Assembly: GCF_006717095.1 (NCBI RefSeq)
Contig: NZ_VFQE01000001.1
Coordinates: forward strand, 3,038,001-3,102,000
Source: Blastococcus colisei
GTDB taxonomy: Bacteria; Actinomycetota; Actinomycetes; Mycobacteriales; Geodermatophilaceae
DNA length: 64,000 nucleotides
Direction: 5' to 3'
The position numbers were made by a program, and so were the translations under genes. The notes under the pieces are model-generated. The model was not told the DNA's origin. It was given only the letters and a program-made list of their open reading frames with translations, and searched no databases. Numbering within the stretch: the first letter of the stretch is position 1; each line of letters opens with the position of its first letter. Positions 1 through 11,203 of the stretch are shown here, piece by piece.

Positions 1-713
1 GCTGCGAGGAGGTCTGGAGCGAGGAGTTCCCGGCCGGCGTCGTCATGTCGACCGAGCCCGGGGTCGGGGAGGCCATCCGCGGCACCGACGTCCGCCTCGT
101 CGTCTCCCAGGGGCCCGAGCGCTTCATCGTGCCGACCGAGCTCGTCGGCAAGCCCTACGACGAGGTCGTCGCCCAGCTGCAGGAGAGCGTCCCGGTCCAG
201 CTGACCAGGGACGACGAGTACGACGACAGCGTCGCCGCGGGCCTCGTCGTGGGGTTCGTGCCGGCCGCCGGAACCGAGTTGCGGCGCGACCAGGTCGTCA
301 CGGTCGTCGTCAGCGCCGGGCACGCGCCGGTGCCGGTCCCGGACGTGACTGGACAGAGCCCCGAGCAGGCGCAGGCCAACCTCGAGGCGCTCGGCTTCAC
401 CGTCGCGCGTGGCGAGGACGGCCGCAGCGCCGCCGTCGACACCGGCGAGGTCATGTCGGTCAGCCCCGGCCCGGCCGACGGGCCCGCGCCCTACGGCAGC
501 GAGGTCACCGTCGTCGTCTCCGCCGGGGTTCCGCTGGTCACCGTGCCCGACGTGACGGGCATGAAGGAGGACGAGGCGACCGCCGCCCTGCAGGCCGCCG
601 GGCTCACCGTGGACGCCACCAAGTTCTTCGGCAACAAGGTGCGTCAGCAGCAGCCCGCCGCAGGCGAGAGCGTCGAGCAGGGGACCGCGGTCAAGATCCT
701 GGTGGCCTTCTAG
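1..713 (+). CDS. PASTA-domain Ser/Thr protein kinase, C-terminal part (5' truncated by window)
   Basis: The reading frame is already open at the left edge, so the gene starts outside the window. What is visible is the extracytoplasmic tail only: about four tandem PASTA repeats, the first partial, with the usual VPDVTG starts (near 340 and 545) and hydrophobic VVVSAG ends. PASTA repeats bind muropeptide or lipid II stems and sit outside the membrane in PknB/PknL-type kinases that control growth and division. The kinase domain is not visible, so kinase is inferred from the repeat architecture and from the neighbourhood, since aroG and an exoribonuclease follow pknL in mycobacteria. The gene ends three bases before nfo, suggesting co-transcription. 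Confidence 0.8.
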   Translation, partial: CEEVWSEEFPAGVVMSTEPGVGEAIRGTDVRLVVSQGPERFIVPTELVGKPYDEVVAQLQESVPVQLTRDDEYDDSVAAGLVVGFVPAAGTELRRDQVVTVVVSAGHAPVPVPDVTGQSPEQAQANLEALGFTVARGEDGRSAAVDTGEVMSVSPGPADGPAPYGSEVTVVVSAGVPLVTVPDVTGMKEDEATAALQAAGLTVDATKFFGNKVRQQQPAAGESVEQGTAVKILVAF

Positions 714-715
714 CG

Positions 716-1606
716 GTGCTCCCCCGTTCCACGCCCCCCATCGGGGCGCACATCCAGATCAAGGGCGGCCTCGCCAAGGGCGGGCTCGCCTACACCGACG
801 CCGTCGGCGCCCGCGCCGTGCAGGTGTTCGTGGGCAACCCGCGCGGCTGGAAGCTGACCGCCGGCGACCCGAGGCAGGACGCGCTCTTCATCGAGGGCTG
901 CGCGGAACGGTCCGTGCCCTCGTTCATCCACACGCCGTTCCTGGTGAACGTCGGCTCCCCCACCGAGGCGACCGTCGAGCAGTCGATCGCCTCCATCGCG
1001 CACAACCTGCGGCGTGGCGCGGAGCTCGGCTGCGCCGGCGTCGTCGTGCACGCGGGCTCAGCAGTGGGCGAGGACCGCTACGAGGCGGCGCTGCGCCAGC
1101 TGCACGACCGCCTGCTGCCGGTGCTGGACGCCGCACCGGACGGCGGGCCCCGGCTGCTGATCGAGCCCACGGCCGGTGGCGGCAAGGCCCTGGCCGCCAC
1201 GGTCGAGGACCTCGGCCCCTACTTCGCGGCGCTGGAGGACCATCCGCTGCTCGGCGTCTGCTTCGACACCTGCCACGCCTGGGCGGCCGGCCACGACCTG
1301 GCGGTGCCGGGCGGGATGACAGCGACCCTGGACGCCCTGACCGCCACCGTGGGCCCGGGCCGGCTCGGGCTGGTGCACGCCAACGACTCGCTCGACGAGT
1401 GCGGCTCCAAGCGGGACCGGCACACGACGATCGGCGAGGGCTCGATCGGGGTGGCGCCGTTCGCGGAGCTGCTGGTCCACCCCTCGACGTCCGGCGTCCC
1501 CGTGGTGGTGGAGACGCCGTCCGAGCTCGACGGCTCGCCGTCCGCCGGCCACAAGCGCGACATCGCGCTGCTCAATTCACTCGTGCAAGCCCGCGCCGCC
1601 GCCTGA
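716..1606 (+). CDS. nfo: Endonuclease IV (AP endonuclease, deoxyribonuclease IV)
   Basis: A 296-residue TIM-barrel AP endonuclease of family 2, which incises DNA 5' to abasic sites in base excision repair. It opens with IGAHIQIKGGL. Expected metal-site segments are present in order: VVHAGSAVG, LIEPTAGGG, CFDTCHAW, LVHANDS, RDRHTTIGEG and VVETPSE, supplying the His/Glu/Asp ligands of a three-zinc site. The start is GTG, two bases after the stop of the PASTA kinase, so it is probably the second gene of that transcript. Its stop is followed 13 bases later by a palindromic repeat (1619-1665) that could terminate transcription. Confidence 0.93.
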   Translation: MLPRSTPPIGAHIQIKGGLAKGGLAYTDAVGARAVQVFVGNPRGWKLTAGDPRQDALFIEGCAERSVPSFIHTPFLVNVGSPTEATVEQSIASIAHNLRRGAELGCAGVVVHAGSAVGEDRYEAALRQLHDRLLPVLDAAPDGGPRLLIEPTAGGGKALAATVEDLGPYFAALEDHPLLGVCFDTCHAWAAGHDLAVPGGMTATLDALTATVGPGRLGLVHANDSLDECGSKRDRHTTIGEGSIGVAPFAELLVHPSTSGVPVVVETPSELDGSPSAGHKRDIALLNSLVQARAAA

Positions 1607-1618
1607 GGCCGCGGCGCT

Positions 1619-1665
1619 GTGCACTGATGCGCAGTTCCTCGGCCTGGAAGTGCGCATCAGCGCAC
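1619..1665. repeat. Palindromic intergenic repeat, copy 1
   Basis: Left arm 1619-1633 and right arm 1651-1665 form a 15-bp inverted repeat with one mismatch around a 17-nt loop. A second copy at 2648-2694 matches in loop as well as stem, so this is a repeated element and not just a hairpin. It lies just downstream of nfo and contains the stop codon (complement of 1657-1659) of the DUF559 gene on the other strand. It may work as a terminator. Confidence 0.85.
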
Positions 1666-2577
1666 AGTGCCTCCCCGAAGGAGGCGGAGCCGGGCGGTGT
1701 GGACGGCGACGATCTCGTGGCGGCATGCCTCCGGTGAACGCGTCAGGCGGGCGAAGCTGAAGCGCAGGGTCTGCCAGCCCACCGTCGCCAGGAGCGCATC
1801 GCGCCTGATGTCGCGCTCGCGCTGAGCCCGCGACCCGTGCCAGGCGGCCCCGTCCATCTCGACCGCGAGCATCGACTCCTCGCACGCGGCATCGAGCACG
1901 AACGTCTCGGCGCCGACCGCCACGCGGCGCTGCTGCACGAACCGCGGCATGCCCGGCGCACGCAGGACGTGCAGGCAGCCCCAGATCTCGAGTTCGCTCT
2001 GACAGCCGTCAGCCAGCAGGTCGACGAGGCGGGACAGCTCAGCGCGGCCGCGCAGGGAAGTGTTCCTCGACAGCTCGTGGCGCAGCTCGCGAGCTGAGCA
2101 GATGCGGCGGCGGACACCGGTGATCGCCGCCGCCCGGATGGCCGCGATCGCCGGTGGTGCGGTGATCGCCCAGGCATCGAGCACGGCCTTCTCGGCGGAG
2201 CTGACCGCGGATCCCTGGACCCGACGCCTGTCCGTCCAGGCGCCGGTGGCGCGATGCACGACCACTCCCGCCGGACCTCGACCGCTGGACCGGGGGTCCA
2301 CGCTGATGTGGACGGGACCGGGCGGATGCTGCGTCAGCTCCCACAGGGCCAGCGCGGTCACGTGACTCGCGACGGCTTCGCGCCCCAGGAGTGCCGCGGC
2401 CAGCCGGGTCCGCCAGTCCGCCGCGACGCCGGGGAGCGCGAGGACGCCGGGCCGGAGGCGCACGAGCTTTCCCGCAGCCACCCAGTTGCGCAGCGTGCTC
2501 CGGCTGACGTGCGCGAGCAGCTCCGGCACCGTGACCCAGCCGGCCTCTCCGACAAGTTGCCGAGGGTCCCGCGCCAC
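1657..2577 (-). CDS. AbiEi-like antitoxin / DUF559 (Vsr-like fold) protein
   Basis: 306 residues, GTG start. The N-terminal ~60 residues (VTVPELLAHVSRSTLRNWVA) form a helix-turn-helix like the AbiEi antitoxin N-domain. The C-terminal ~90 residues carry the DUF559/MTES pattern with an acidic VEMDGAAWHG segment, a basic helix (RDIRRDALLATVGW) and RFSFARLT, related to very-short-patch-repair nucleases. This two-part architecture is common and often multi-copy in high-GC actinobacteria; its biochemical role is not established. No toxin partner is adjacent. The gene is boxed by two copies of the same palindromic repeat and sits alone between nfo and ltaE, so it is an insertion relative to the conserved gene order. 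Confidence 0.72.
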   Translation of the reverse strand: MARDPRQLVGEAGWVTVPELLAHVSRSTLRNWVAAGKLVRLRPGVLALPGVAADWRTRLAAALLGREAVASHVTALALWELTQHPPGPVHISVDPRSSGRGPAGVVVHRATGAWTDRRRVQGSAVSSAEKAVLDAWAITAPPAIAAIRAAAITGVRRRICSARELRHELSRNTSLRGRAELSRLVDLLADGCQSELEIWGCLHVLRAPGMPRFVQQRRVAVGAETFVLDAACEESMLAVEMDGAAWHGSRAQRERDIRRDALLATVGWQTLRFSFARLTRSPEACRHEIVAVHTARLRLLRGGTVR

Positions 2578-2647
2578 GGCCTCAGCGTGCCGAGCCGACC
2601 GCCGCGACGGTGCGCGCCCTCGGGATCTGTGGACGGCGGTCAGCGCT

Positions 2648-2694
2648 GTGCGCTGATGCGCAGTTCCTCGGCCCGGAAGTGCGCATCAGCGCAC
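2648..2694. repeat. Palindromic intergenic repeat, copy 2
   Basis: A perfect 15-bp inverted repeat (2648-2662 against 2680-2694) with the same 17-nt loop as copy 1 except for one base. The extended stem reaches 2643. It lies 14 bases beyond the stop of the threonine aldolase gene and upstream of the DUF559 gene, and could end the ltaE transcript. Confidence 0.87.
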
Positions 2695-2708
2695 GATGCG
2701 ACCGCGGC

Positions 2709-6103
<3,395 letters not shown>

Positions 6104-6221
6104 GCTGGTCCTCCGGGAAAGGAGTCGGGGCCTCGCAAGGTTGGACGACGACATGATGCCGCAGGTCACGGCGGCACAGGCAAGTCGCCAGACCCCGGTG
6201 ACGCCGTCGATCCCCGCGCGG

Positions 6222-6332
6222 TCAGGTCCGCGTGCCCGTTGTGCCGGGCGTGGCCCGGTGCCAGTCGAGGTAGGCGCGCAGCGTCTCCCGCTCGCCGCCG
6301 GTGAGGGGCGGCTCGATCCGGTCGATGGTCAT
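6222..6332 (-). pseudogene. DinB/DUF664-family N-terminal remnant (36 codons)
   Basis: A short reading frame with a good ribosome site (GGAAGGAG) and ATG. It encodes TIDRIEPPLTGGERETLRAY followed by LDWHRAT, which is the N-terminus of actinobacterial DinB-like DUF664 proteins (normally ~170 residues, metal- and mycothiol-linked). After about 30 residues it runs into an unrelated tail and stops at 6222-6224. No continuation of the DinB helices was found in the other frames downstream. I read it as a decayed gene whose start and first helix survive; a functional 36-residue peptide is less likely. Confidence 0.6.
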
Positions 6333-6469
6333 GGTGGCTCCTTCCCGCCGTCCGTCCGGTGTCGCTCCGGTCACGATCCTGCCGATGGGTACCGGTCGGC
6401 GGTCCAGCTGCCGAGTACCGGAGCGACAGCTGAACGAGAAGCCGCGGACGACACACGAGGGAACCGGAC

Positions 6470-8620
6470 ATGCGCAGGATTGCGATGCCCAGCTGGGCAG
6501 GCCCGAGCGGCTGGGGCATCAGGACCAAGGTGGTGGCGCTGGCGGTGGCCAGCGTCGCCGTGACCGGCGTGGCCATGGGTGGTGTCAGCGCCTGGCAGAG
6601 CGGCATGTTCGCCGACGACGCCGAGCGGGACGTCCGCGCCCTCGTGGACCAGACCGTCTCCCGGACCGCGGCGGGCGTGCACGACGTCGTCGCCACCCAG
6701 GGCGCCTCGACCGCGGCCAAGGTCGACTCCGACCTCGCGGCGGCGCACTACGTCCTGGCGCAGGCCGGCGGCTTCACCATCGAGGACGATCCGCGCCGGC
6801 CCCCGGTCGTCTGGCAGGCCAAGAACCAGTTCACCGGCGAGGTGACCCCGGTCGCGCTGCCGCAGGCGCTGGCGGGTGACCAGTGGCTGGGCCAGAACAG
6901 CGACCCCGCCGTCCCCACCCCGGTGGTCGACACGATCAAGTCGATGGTCGGCGCCACCGTGACGATCTTCCAGCGCACCCCCGACGGAAGCTTCCTGCGG
7001 GTGGCCACCAACGTGGAGTCCGGCGGCGCCCGAGCCATCGGCACCTACATCCCCGCCACCAACCCGGACGGCACCCCCAACGGGGTCGTCGCGACCGTGA
7101 TGAGCGGCGAGACCTTCCGCGGCAACGCATTCGTCGTCGACTCCTGGCTGGTGTCGGCCTACGCGCCCCTGTTCGGTCCGTCCGGCGACGTGACCGGCGT
7201 GCTCTACGTCGGCGTCAGGCAGGAGAACCTGCCCGCGCTGCGGGAGAGCCTGAACGGGACGACCGTCGGCGACACCGGGCACATCGAGGTCTACGGCGGC
7301 ACCGGCGACCGCGCCGGCACCGTGCTCATCAGCCCCGACGCCGTCCGGGACGGCGAGAACATGCTCGAGGCCACCGACGCCGAGGGCGCCCCCTACGTGC
7401 AGCAGATGGTCGATGCGGCCGTCGGCCTGGCGGACGGCGAGCAGGCGACCGTCCGGTATCTCGACCCCGACGCCGGGCCCACGACGGTGCGCCTCACCTA
7501 CTACGCCCCGTGGGACTGGGTGATCGCCACCGTCGCCCGCGACGGCGACTTCTCCGGCCCGGTCGACTCCCTCGCCGACGGCCGCTCGTCGATGCTGAAG
7601 GCCCTGCTGGTGGCCGGCATCCTGATCGCCGCTCTCGGCGCTGCGGTCGCCTACTGGATCGGCCGCCGGCTCACCAGCCCCCTGCACCACCTGCGCGACC
7701 GGATGGCCGAGATCGCCGACGGCGAGGGCGACCTGACCCAGCGGATGGACGACTCGCGCTCCGACGAGGTCGGCCAGCTGTCGGCGGCGTTCAACCGGTT
7801 CGTCGACAAGGTCGCCGGCACGGTCCGCGACATCGGCCGGTGCGCTCAGGAGGTCGCCGCCTCCGCGGCCGGTGTCTCCACCGTGGCCGACGGCCTGGCC
7901 CAGCGCGCCGCCCGGAGCCGCGGCCAGGCGCAGGGCGCGCACTCCTCGGCCGCCGAGATCAGTGCGAGCGTCTCCTCGGCCGCTGCGGGTGCCGAGGAGA
8001 TGGGTGCCTCCATCTCCGAGATCGCGCGCAGCGCGGCCGAGGCCGCCGAGGTGGGACGGCAGGCCGCCGACCTCGCCCAGCAGACCGAGACCACCATCGC
8101 CGCCCTCGGCGCCAGCTCCGCGGAGATCGGCGACGTGGTCAAGGTGATCTCCGGAGTCGCCGAGCAGACCAACCTGCTCGCGCTGAACGCCACCATCGAG
8201 GCGGCCCGCGCCGGTGACGCGGGCAAGGGCTTCGCCGTCGTCGCCAACGAGGTCAAGGAGCTCGCGCAGGAGGCCGGCAAGGCGAGCGAGGAGATCGCCC
8301 AGCGGGTCCAGGGCATCCAGGCCGAGACCTCCGCCGCGGTGCGCGCGATCGCCCAGATCGCCGAGGTGGTGCGGACGATCAACGACCACCAGACGACGAT
8401 CGCCAGCGCCGTCGAGGAGCAGACGGCGACGACCAACGAGCTGACCCGCAGCGTCGCCACCGCGGCCGAGGGCGCCGGCGCGGTGACCACGACGCTGACC
8501 ACGGTGAGCCAGGACGCCGACGACAGCGCCGCGGACGTCGGCCGCGCCCGCACTGCCGCCCAGGAGCTGGACGGGCTCTCCCGCGAGCTCAACCGCCTGC
8601 TGGGGGTCTTCACGGTGTAG
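6470..8620 (+). CDS. Methyl-accepting chemotaxis protein with Cache sensor
   Basis: 716 residues. An N-terminal membrane helix (about 20-45) is followed by a ~330-residue extracytoplasmic Cache-type sensor (GVLYVGVRQENL, TGHIEVYG), a second helix (about 380-405), a HAMP domain (RRLTSPLHHLRDRMAEI) and a long cytoplasmic coiled coil with the signalling hairpin EQTNLLALNATIEAARAGDA and FAVVANEVKELA. It relays ligand binding to CheA/CheW. No other chemotaxis gene is nearby, so it acts in trans. Weak GAGGGA ribosome site before ATG 6470. A strong hairpin terminator follows. No C-terminal NWETF-type tether is seen. Confidence 0.93.
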   Translation: MRRIAMPSWAGPSGWGIRTKVVALAVASVAVTGVAMGGVSAWQSGMFADDAERDVRALVDQTVSRTAAGVHDVVATQGASTAAKVDSDLAAAHYVLAQAGGFTIEDDPRRPPVVWQAKNQFTGEVTPVALPQALAGDQWLGQNSDPAVPTPVVDTIKSMVGATVTIFQRTPDGSFLRVATNVESGGARAIGTYIPATNPDGTPNGVVATVMSGETFRGNAFVVDSWLVSAYAPLFGPSGDVTGVLYVGVRQENLPALRESLNGTTVGDTGHIEVYGGTGDRAGTVLISPDAVRDGENMLEATDAEGAPYVQQMVDAAVGLADGEQATVRYLDPDAGPTTVRLTYYAPWDWVIATVARDGDFSGPVDSLADGRSSMLKALLVAGILIAALGAAVAYWIGRRLTSPLHHLRDRMAEIADGEGDLTQRMDDSRSDEVGQLSAAFNRFVDKVAGTVRDIGRCAQEVAASAAGVSTVADGLAQRAARSRGQAQGAHSSAAEISASVSSAAAGAEEMGASISEIARSAAEAAEVGRQAADLAQQTETTIAALGASSAEIGDVVKVISGVAEQTNLLALNATIEAARAGDAGKGFAVVANEVKELAQEAGKASEEIAQRVQGIQAETSAAVRAIAQIAEVVRTINDHQTTIASAVEEQTATTNELTRSVATAAEGAGAVTTTLTTVSQDADDSAADVGRARTAAQELDGLSRELNRLLGVFTV

Positions 8621-8635
8621 TCCCGCGTCCACGGC

Positions 8636-8673
8636 GACGAAGGCCCTGTCCCCACCGGGACAGGGCCTTCGTC
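8636..8673 (+). terminator. Rho-independent-like hairpin after the chemoreceptor gene
   Basis: Perfect 17-bp stem (8636-8652 with 8657-8673) around a 4-nt loop, 16 nt after the chemoreceptor stop. There is no T-run, as is common in GC-rich actinobacteria. Confidence 0.85.
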
Positions 8674-8697
8674 GTCCGACGGGGCCAGGATGAGGCC

Positions 8698-9093
8698 GTG
8701 ATGCCCCCCACCGAACTGCTCGCGGCCATGCCCTTCGCGGTCACCTCCGGCGTCCTGCTCGACCGTGCCGAGCCCGGGGAGGTCTCCGGGCGGCTCCCGT
8801 GGGCTCCCGAGCGGTGCACGGCGGGCGGGGTGCTGCACGGCGGAGCACTGATGACGCTGGCGGACTCCGTGGGTGCGGTCTGCGCCTTCCTCAATCTGCC
8901 CGCTGGGACCGTCACGTCGACCGTGGCGTCGTCCACGGCCCTGATGCGGGCGGTCCGGGGCGGCATGGCCCACGCCGTGGCCCGGCCGCTGCACGCCGGC
9001 CGCTCGTTCGTCGTCGTCTCGGTGGAGGTCACCGACGACGAAGGACGGCGTGTGGCCCAGGTGACCCAGACCCAGGCCGTGCTCTCGGGCTGA
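8698..9093 (+). CDS. PaaI-type hotdog-fold thioesterase
   Basis: 131 residues with the hotdog thioesterase signature GGVLHGGALMTLADSVGA (HGG motif, acidic residue on the long helix) and a C-terminal strand FVVVSVEVTDDEGR. Such proteins hydrolyse acyl- or aryl-CoA thioesters as homotetramers; the substrate cannot be read from sequence. GTG at 8698 is directly followed by ATG at 8701, either of which could start it; a weak -10 like CAGGAT lies 6 nt before the GTG. It is monocistronic, between a terminator and a convergent gene. Confidence 0.85.
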   Translation: MMPPTELLAAMPFAVTSGVLLDRAEPGEVSGRLPWAPERCTAGGVLHGGALMTLADSVGAVCAFLNLPAGTVTSTVASSTALMRAVRGGMAHAVARPLHAGRSFVVVSVEVTDDEGRRVAQVTQTQAVLSG

Positions 9094-9105
9094 GGCCGCC
9101 ACGGG

Positions 9106-9591
9106 TCAGCGGCGGGCCGCCTCCATCGCGTTCCAGCGCTCGAGGTTGTACCGGGCGTCGACCAGCGCGTCGTGCGTGCCGGTGGGCTTGGGCGGGAGCA
9201 CCGGCTGACCGAGGTCGTCCCACCGCTGGCGCAGCTCGCGGGTGAACCGCGGGATGGGCCGCGGCAGCGCGGGCATCGCGCCCCACAGCTGGCAGAGCGC
9301 GACGTGGTCGTAGGCGGCGAACCAGGCCCAGAGCTCGATCTCCTCGCCCGGCCCGGTGAGGAAGGCGAGCAGGTCCTCGCGGATGCGCTCCCGGCTGCGC
9401 CATGCCTTGTCGGCCGGTGGGGGCAGCTGGTCCAGGACGTTGCGCCGCACCCACGGGATGGCCTTGTCCGGGTCGAACTGGGTGCTGACGGCGTAGAACT
9501 CCCGGCCGGTCTCGTCGACGACGCCGATCGAGACGAGGTCGATGGTGGTGCCGTCCTCGATGAACTCGGTGTCGTAGAAGAAGCGCCGCAC
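9106..9591 (-). CDS. 3'-5' exoribonuclease (DEDDh, Rv2179c-like)
   Basis: 161 residues beginning RRFFYDTEFIEDG: DEDD motif I (DTEF), motif II near WAWFAAYDHV and motif III in THDALVDARYN. Members of this actinobacterial family degrade RNA 3' to 5' and are annotated polyadenylate-specific 3'-exoribonuclease AS; the M. tuberculosis homologue lies beside aroG. GTG at 9589-9591 is chosen because the conserved domain begins immediately and a TACCGT -10 box ends exactly 7 nt upstream, indicating a leaderless mRNA. Its promoter is back-to-back with that of glpK. Confidence 0.88.
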   Translation of the reverse strand: MRRFFYDTEFIEDGTTIDLVSIGVVDETGREFYAVSTQFDPDKAIPWVRRNVLDQLPPPADKAWRSRERIREDLLAFLTGPGEEIELWAWFAAYDHVALCQLWGAMPALPRPIPRFTRELRQRWDDLGQPVLPPKPTGTHDALVDARYNLERWNAMEAARR

Positions 9592-9598
9592 GCAGGAC

Positions 9599-9604
9599 AC
9601 GGTA
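9599..9604 (-). promoter_or_regulatory. -10 box of leaderless exoribonuclease gene
   Basis: TACCGT on the minus strand, 7 nt before the GTG at 9591. It lies 8 bp from the oppositely oriented glpK -10 box, so the two promoters overlap head to head. Confidence 0.6.
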
Positions 9605-9612
9605 GGCGGCAC

Positions 9613-9618
9613 TAGTTT
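9613..9618 (+). promoter_or_regulatory. -10 box of leaderless glpK
   Basis: TAGTTT 7 nt before the ATG at 9626, with no ribosome site between. The spacing predicts transcription starting at or next to the A of ATG. Confidence 0.6.
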
Positions 9619-9625
9619 CAGGCCC

Positions 9626-11101
9626 ATGCCGGTTCTCGCCATCGATGCAGGCACGACGGGAGTGACCGCGCTGGTCGTGGGCGAGCAGGGCGACGTCCTG
9701 GCCCGCGGCTACCGCGAGTTCGCGCAGCTCTTCCCCCGCCCGGGCTGGGTGGAGCACGAGCCCGACGACATCTGGACGGCGACGGTCGCGGCGTGCCGCG
9801 AGGCGCTGGCCGGCACCGACACCGAGCCCACGTGCGTCGGGATCACCGACCAGCGGGAGACCGCCGTGGTCTGGGACCGGCGCACCCTCCGCTCCCCCCG
9901 TCCGGCGATCGTCTGGCAGGACCGCCGCACCACCGGCATCTGCGACCGGCTGCGCGACGAGGGGTCCGAGCCCCGGGTCGCCGAGCTGACCGGCCTGCGG
10001 CTGGACCCGTACTTCACCGCGACCAAGTACTGCTGGCTGGCGGCCGAGGAGCCGCGGGTGTGGGCCGGCGTCCGCGACGGCTCCCTGGTCCTCGGCACCG
10101 TCGACTCCTACGTGATCGCCCGGCTGACCGGCGGCGCCGCGCACGTCACCGACCCCAGCAACGCCAGCCGAACGCTTCTCTACGACCTCGAGAAGGGCGG
10201 CTGGTCCGACGAGCTGTGCGAGCTGTTCGACGTCCCGAAGGCCGCGCTGCCGGAGGTGGTGCCGAGCTCCGGCGTCGTCGGCACCACCGACCCCGACGCG
10301 TTCCTCGGGCTCGCGCTGCCGATCGCCGGCATCGCCGGCGACCAGCAGGCCGCCCTGTTCGGGCAGGCCTGCTACTCCGCCGGCATGAGCAAGTGCACCT
10401 ACGGCACCGGCTCGTTCGTGCTCACCAACACCGGATCGGAGGTCGTCCGCTCGGACGCCGGCCTGCTCACCACCGTGGCCTGGGACCTCGGCGACGGCCT
10501 GGTCTACGCGCTGGAGGGCGCGATCTTCGTGACCGGATCGGCGGTGCAGTGGCTGCGCGACGGGCTCGGGATGATCGACTCCGCCAACGAGATCGAGGGC
10601 CTGGCCCGCACGGTGCCCGACTCTGGCGACGTCGTCTTCGTGCCGGCGCTGACCGGAATGGGCGCACCGCACTGGGACCCGCACGCCCGCGGCGCGATCC
10701 TCGGCATCACGCGCGGCACGACCCGGGCACACCTGGCGCGGGCCACGCTGGAGGCAATCGCGTTCGAGGTGCGCGACGTCGTCGACGTGATGGTCGACGA
10801 GGCGGGGCTCGAGGTGCCGGAGCTGTCGGCCGACGGCGGTGCCAGCGCCAACGACCTGCTCCTGCAGCTGCAGGCCGACCAGCTCGGCGTCCCCGTCCGG
10901 CGGCCGAAGGTCACCGAGACGACGGCGCTGGGTGCGGCCTTCCTGGCCGGTCTCGGCACCGGGGTGTGGGGCAGCACCGACGAGCTGGCGCAGACGTGGG
11001 CGCTGGACCGGCGGTTCGAGCCCGAGGAGGGCCGGCGGGACGACGGGCGGCACGCCCGCTGGCGTGCCGCCCTGCCCCGCGCCGGCGGCTGGACGAGGTA
11101 G
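9626..11101 (+). CDS. glpK: Glycerol kinase
   Basis: 491 residues, an FGGY-family kinase that phosphorylates glycerol to sn-glycerol 3-phosphate using ATP. Phosphate-1 motif AIDAGTTGVTALVV; the glycerol-kinase signatures GITDQRETAVVWDR, AIVWQDRRT, CTYGTGSFVLTNTG, YALEGAIFVTGSAVQWLRD and ADGGASANDLLLQ are all present. ATG 9626 follows a -10 box by 7 nt, consistent with leaderless expression. No glpF or glpD is adjacent. The nearby esterases (13784, 16467) and acyltransferase (15583) make a lipid or glycerol context plausible, but that is inference. Confidence 0.94.
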   Translation: MPVLAIDAGTTGVTALVVGEQGDVLARGYREFAQLFPRPGWVEHEPDDIWTATVAACREALAGTDTEPTCVGITDQRETAVVWDRRTLRSPRPAIVWQDRRTTGICDRLRDEGSEPRVAELTGLRLDPYFTATKYCWLAAEEPRVWAGVRDGSLVLGTVDSYVIARLTGGAAHVTDPSNASRTLLYDLEKGGWSDELCELFDVPKAALPEVVPSSGVVGTTDPDAFLGLALPIAGIAGDQQAALFGQACYSAGMSKCTYGTGSFVLTNTGSEVVRSDAGLLTTVAWDLGDGLVYALEGAIFVTGSAVQWLRDGLGMIDSANEIEGLARTVPDSGDVVFVPALTGMGAPHWDPHARGAILGITRGTTRAHLARATLEAIAFEVRDVVDVMVDEAGLEVPELSADGGASANDLLLQLQADQLGVPVRRPKVTETTALGAAFLAGLGTGVWGSTDELAQTWALDRRFEPEEGRRDDGRHARWRAALPRAGGWTR

Positions 11102-11149
11102 TCGTCCGCCGCGGACGCTCGCGCCGTGGGTCACCGCGGTGCGGGGCTC

Positions 11150-11173
11150 GGTACCGCGCTGCAGCGCGGTACC
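11150..11173. repeat. 24-bp perfect palindrome between convergent glpK and SDR genes
   Basis: Bases 11150-11173 equal their own reverse complement with no spacer (half-site GGTACCGCGCTG). It lies in the ~100-nt gap between two convergent genes. It could be a bidirectional terminator, although a no-loop hairpin must give up the central pairs, or a dimeric protein site. Confidence 0.8.
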
Positions 11174-11203
11174 CGACGGCGTTACCGCGCACAGCTCAGC
11201 GGG

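Noticed and set aside
1657-2577. Complete type IV toxin-antitoxin system
   Set aside because: Only the AbiEi-like/DUF559 protein is present; no AbiEii nucleotidyltransferase toxin lies on either side.
9029-11134. 701-codon open frame on the minus strand opposite glpK
   Set aside because: Antisense shadow of glpK; no recognisable fold and it overlaps the exoribonuclease gene in another frame.
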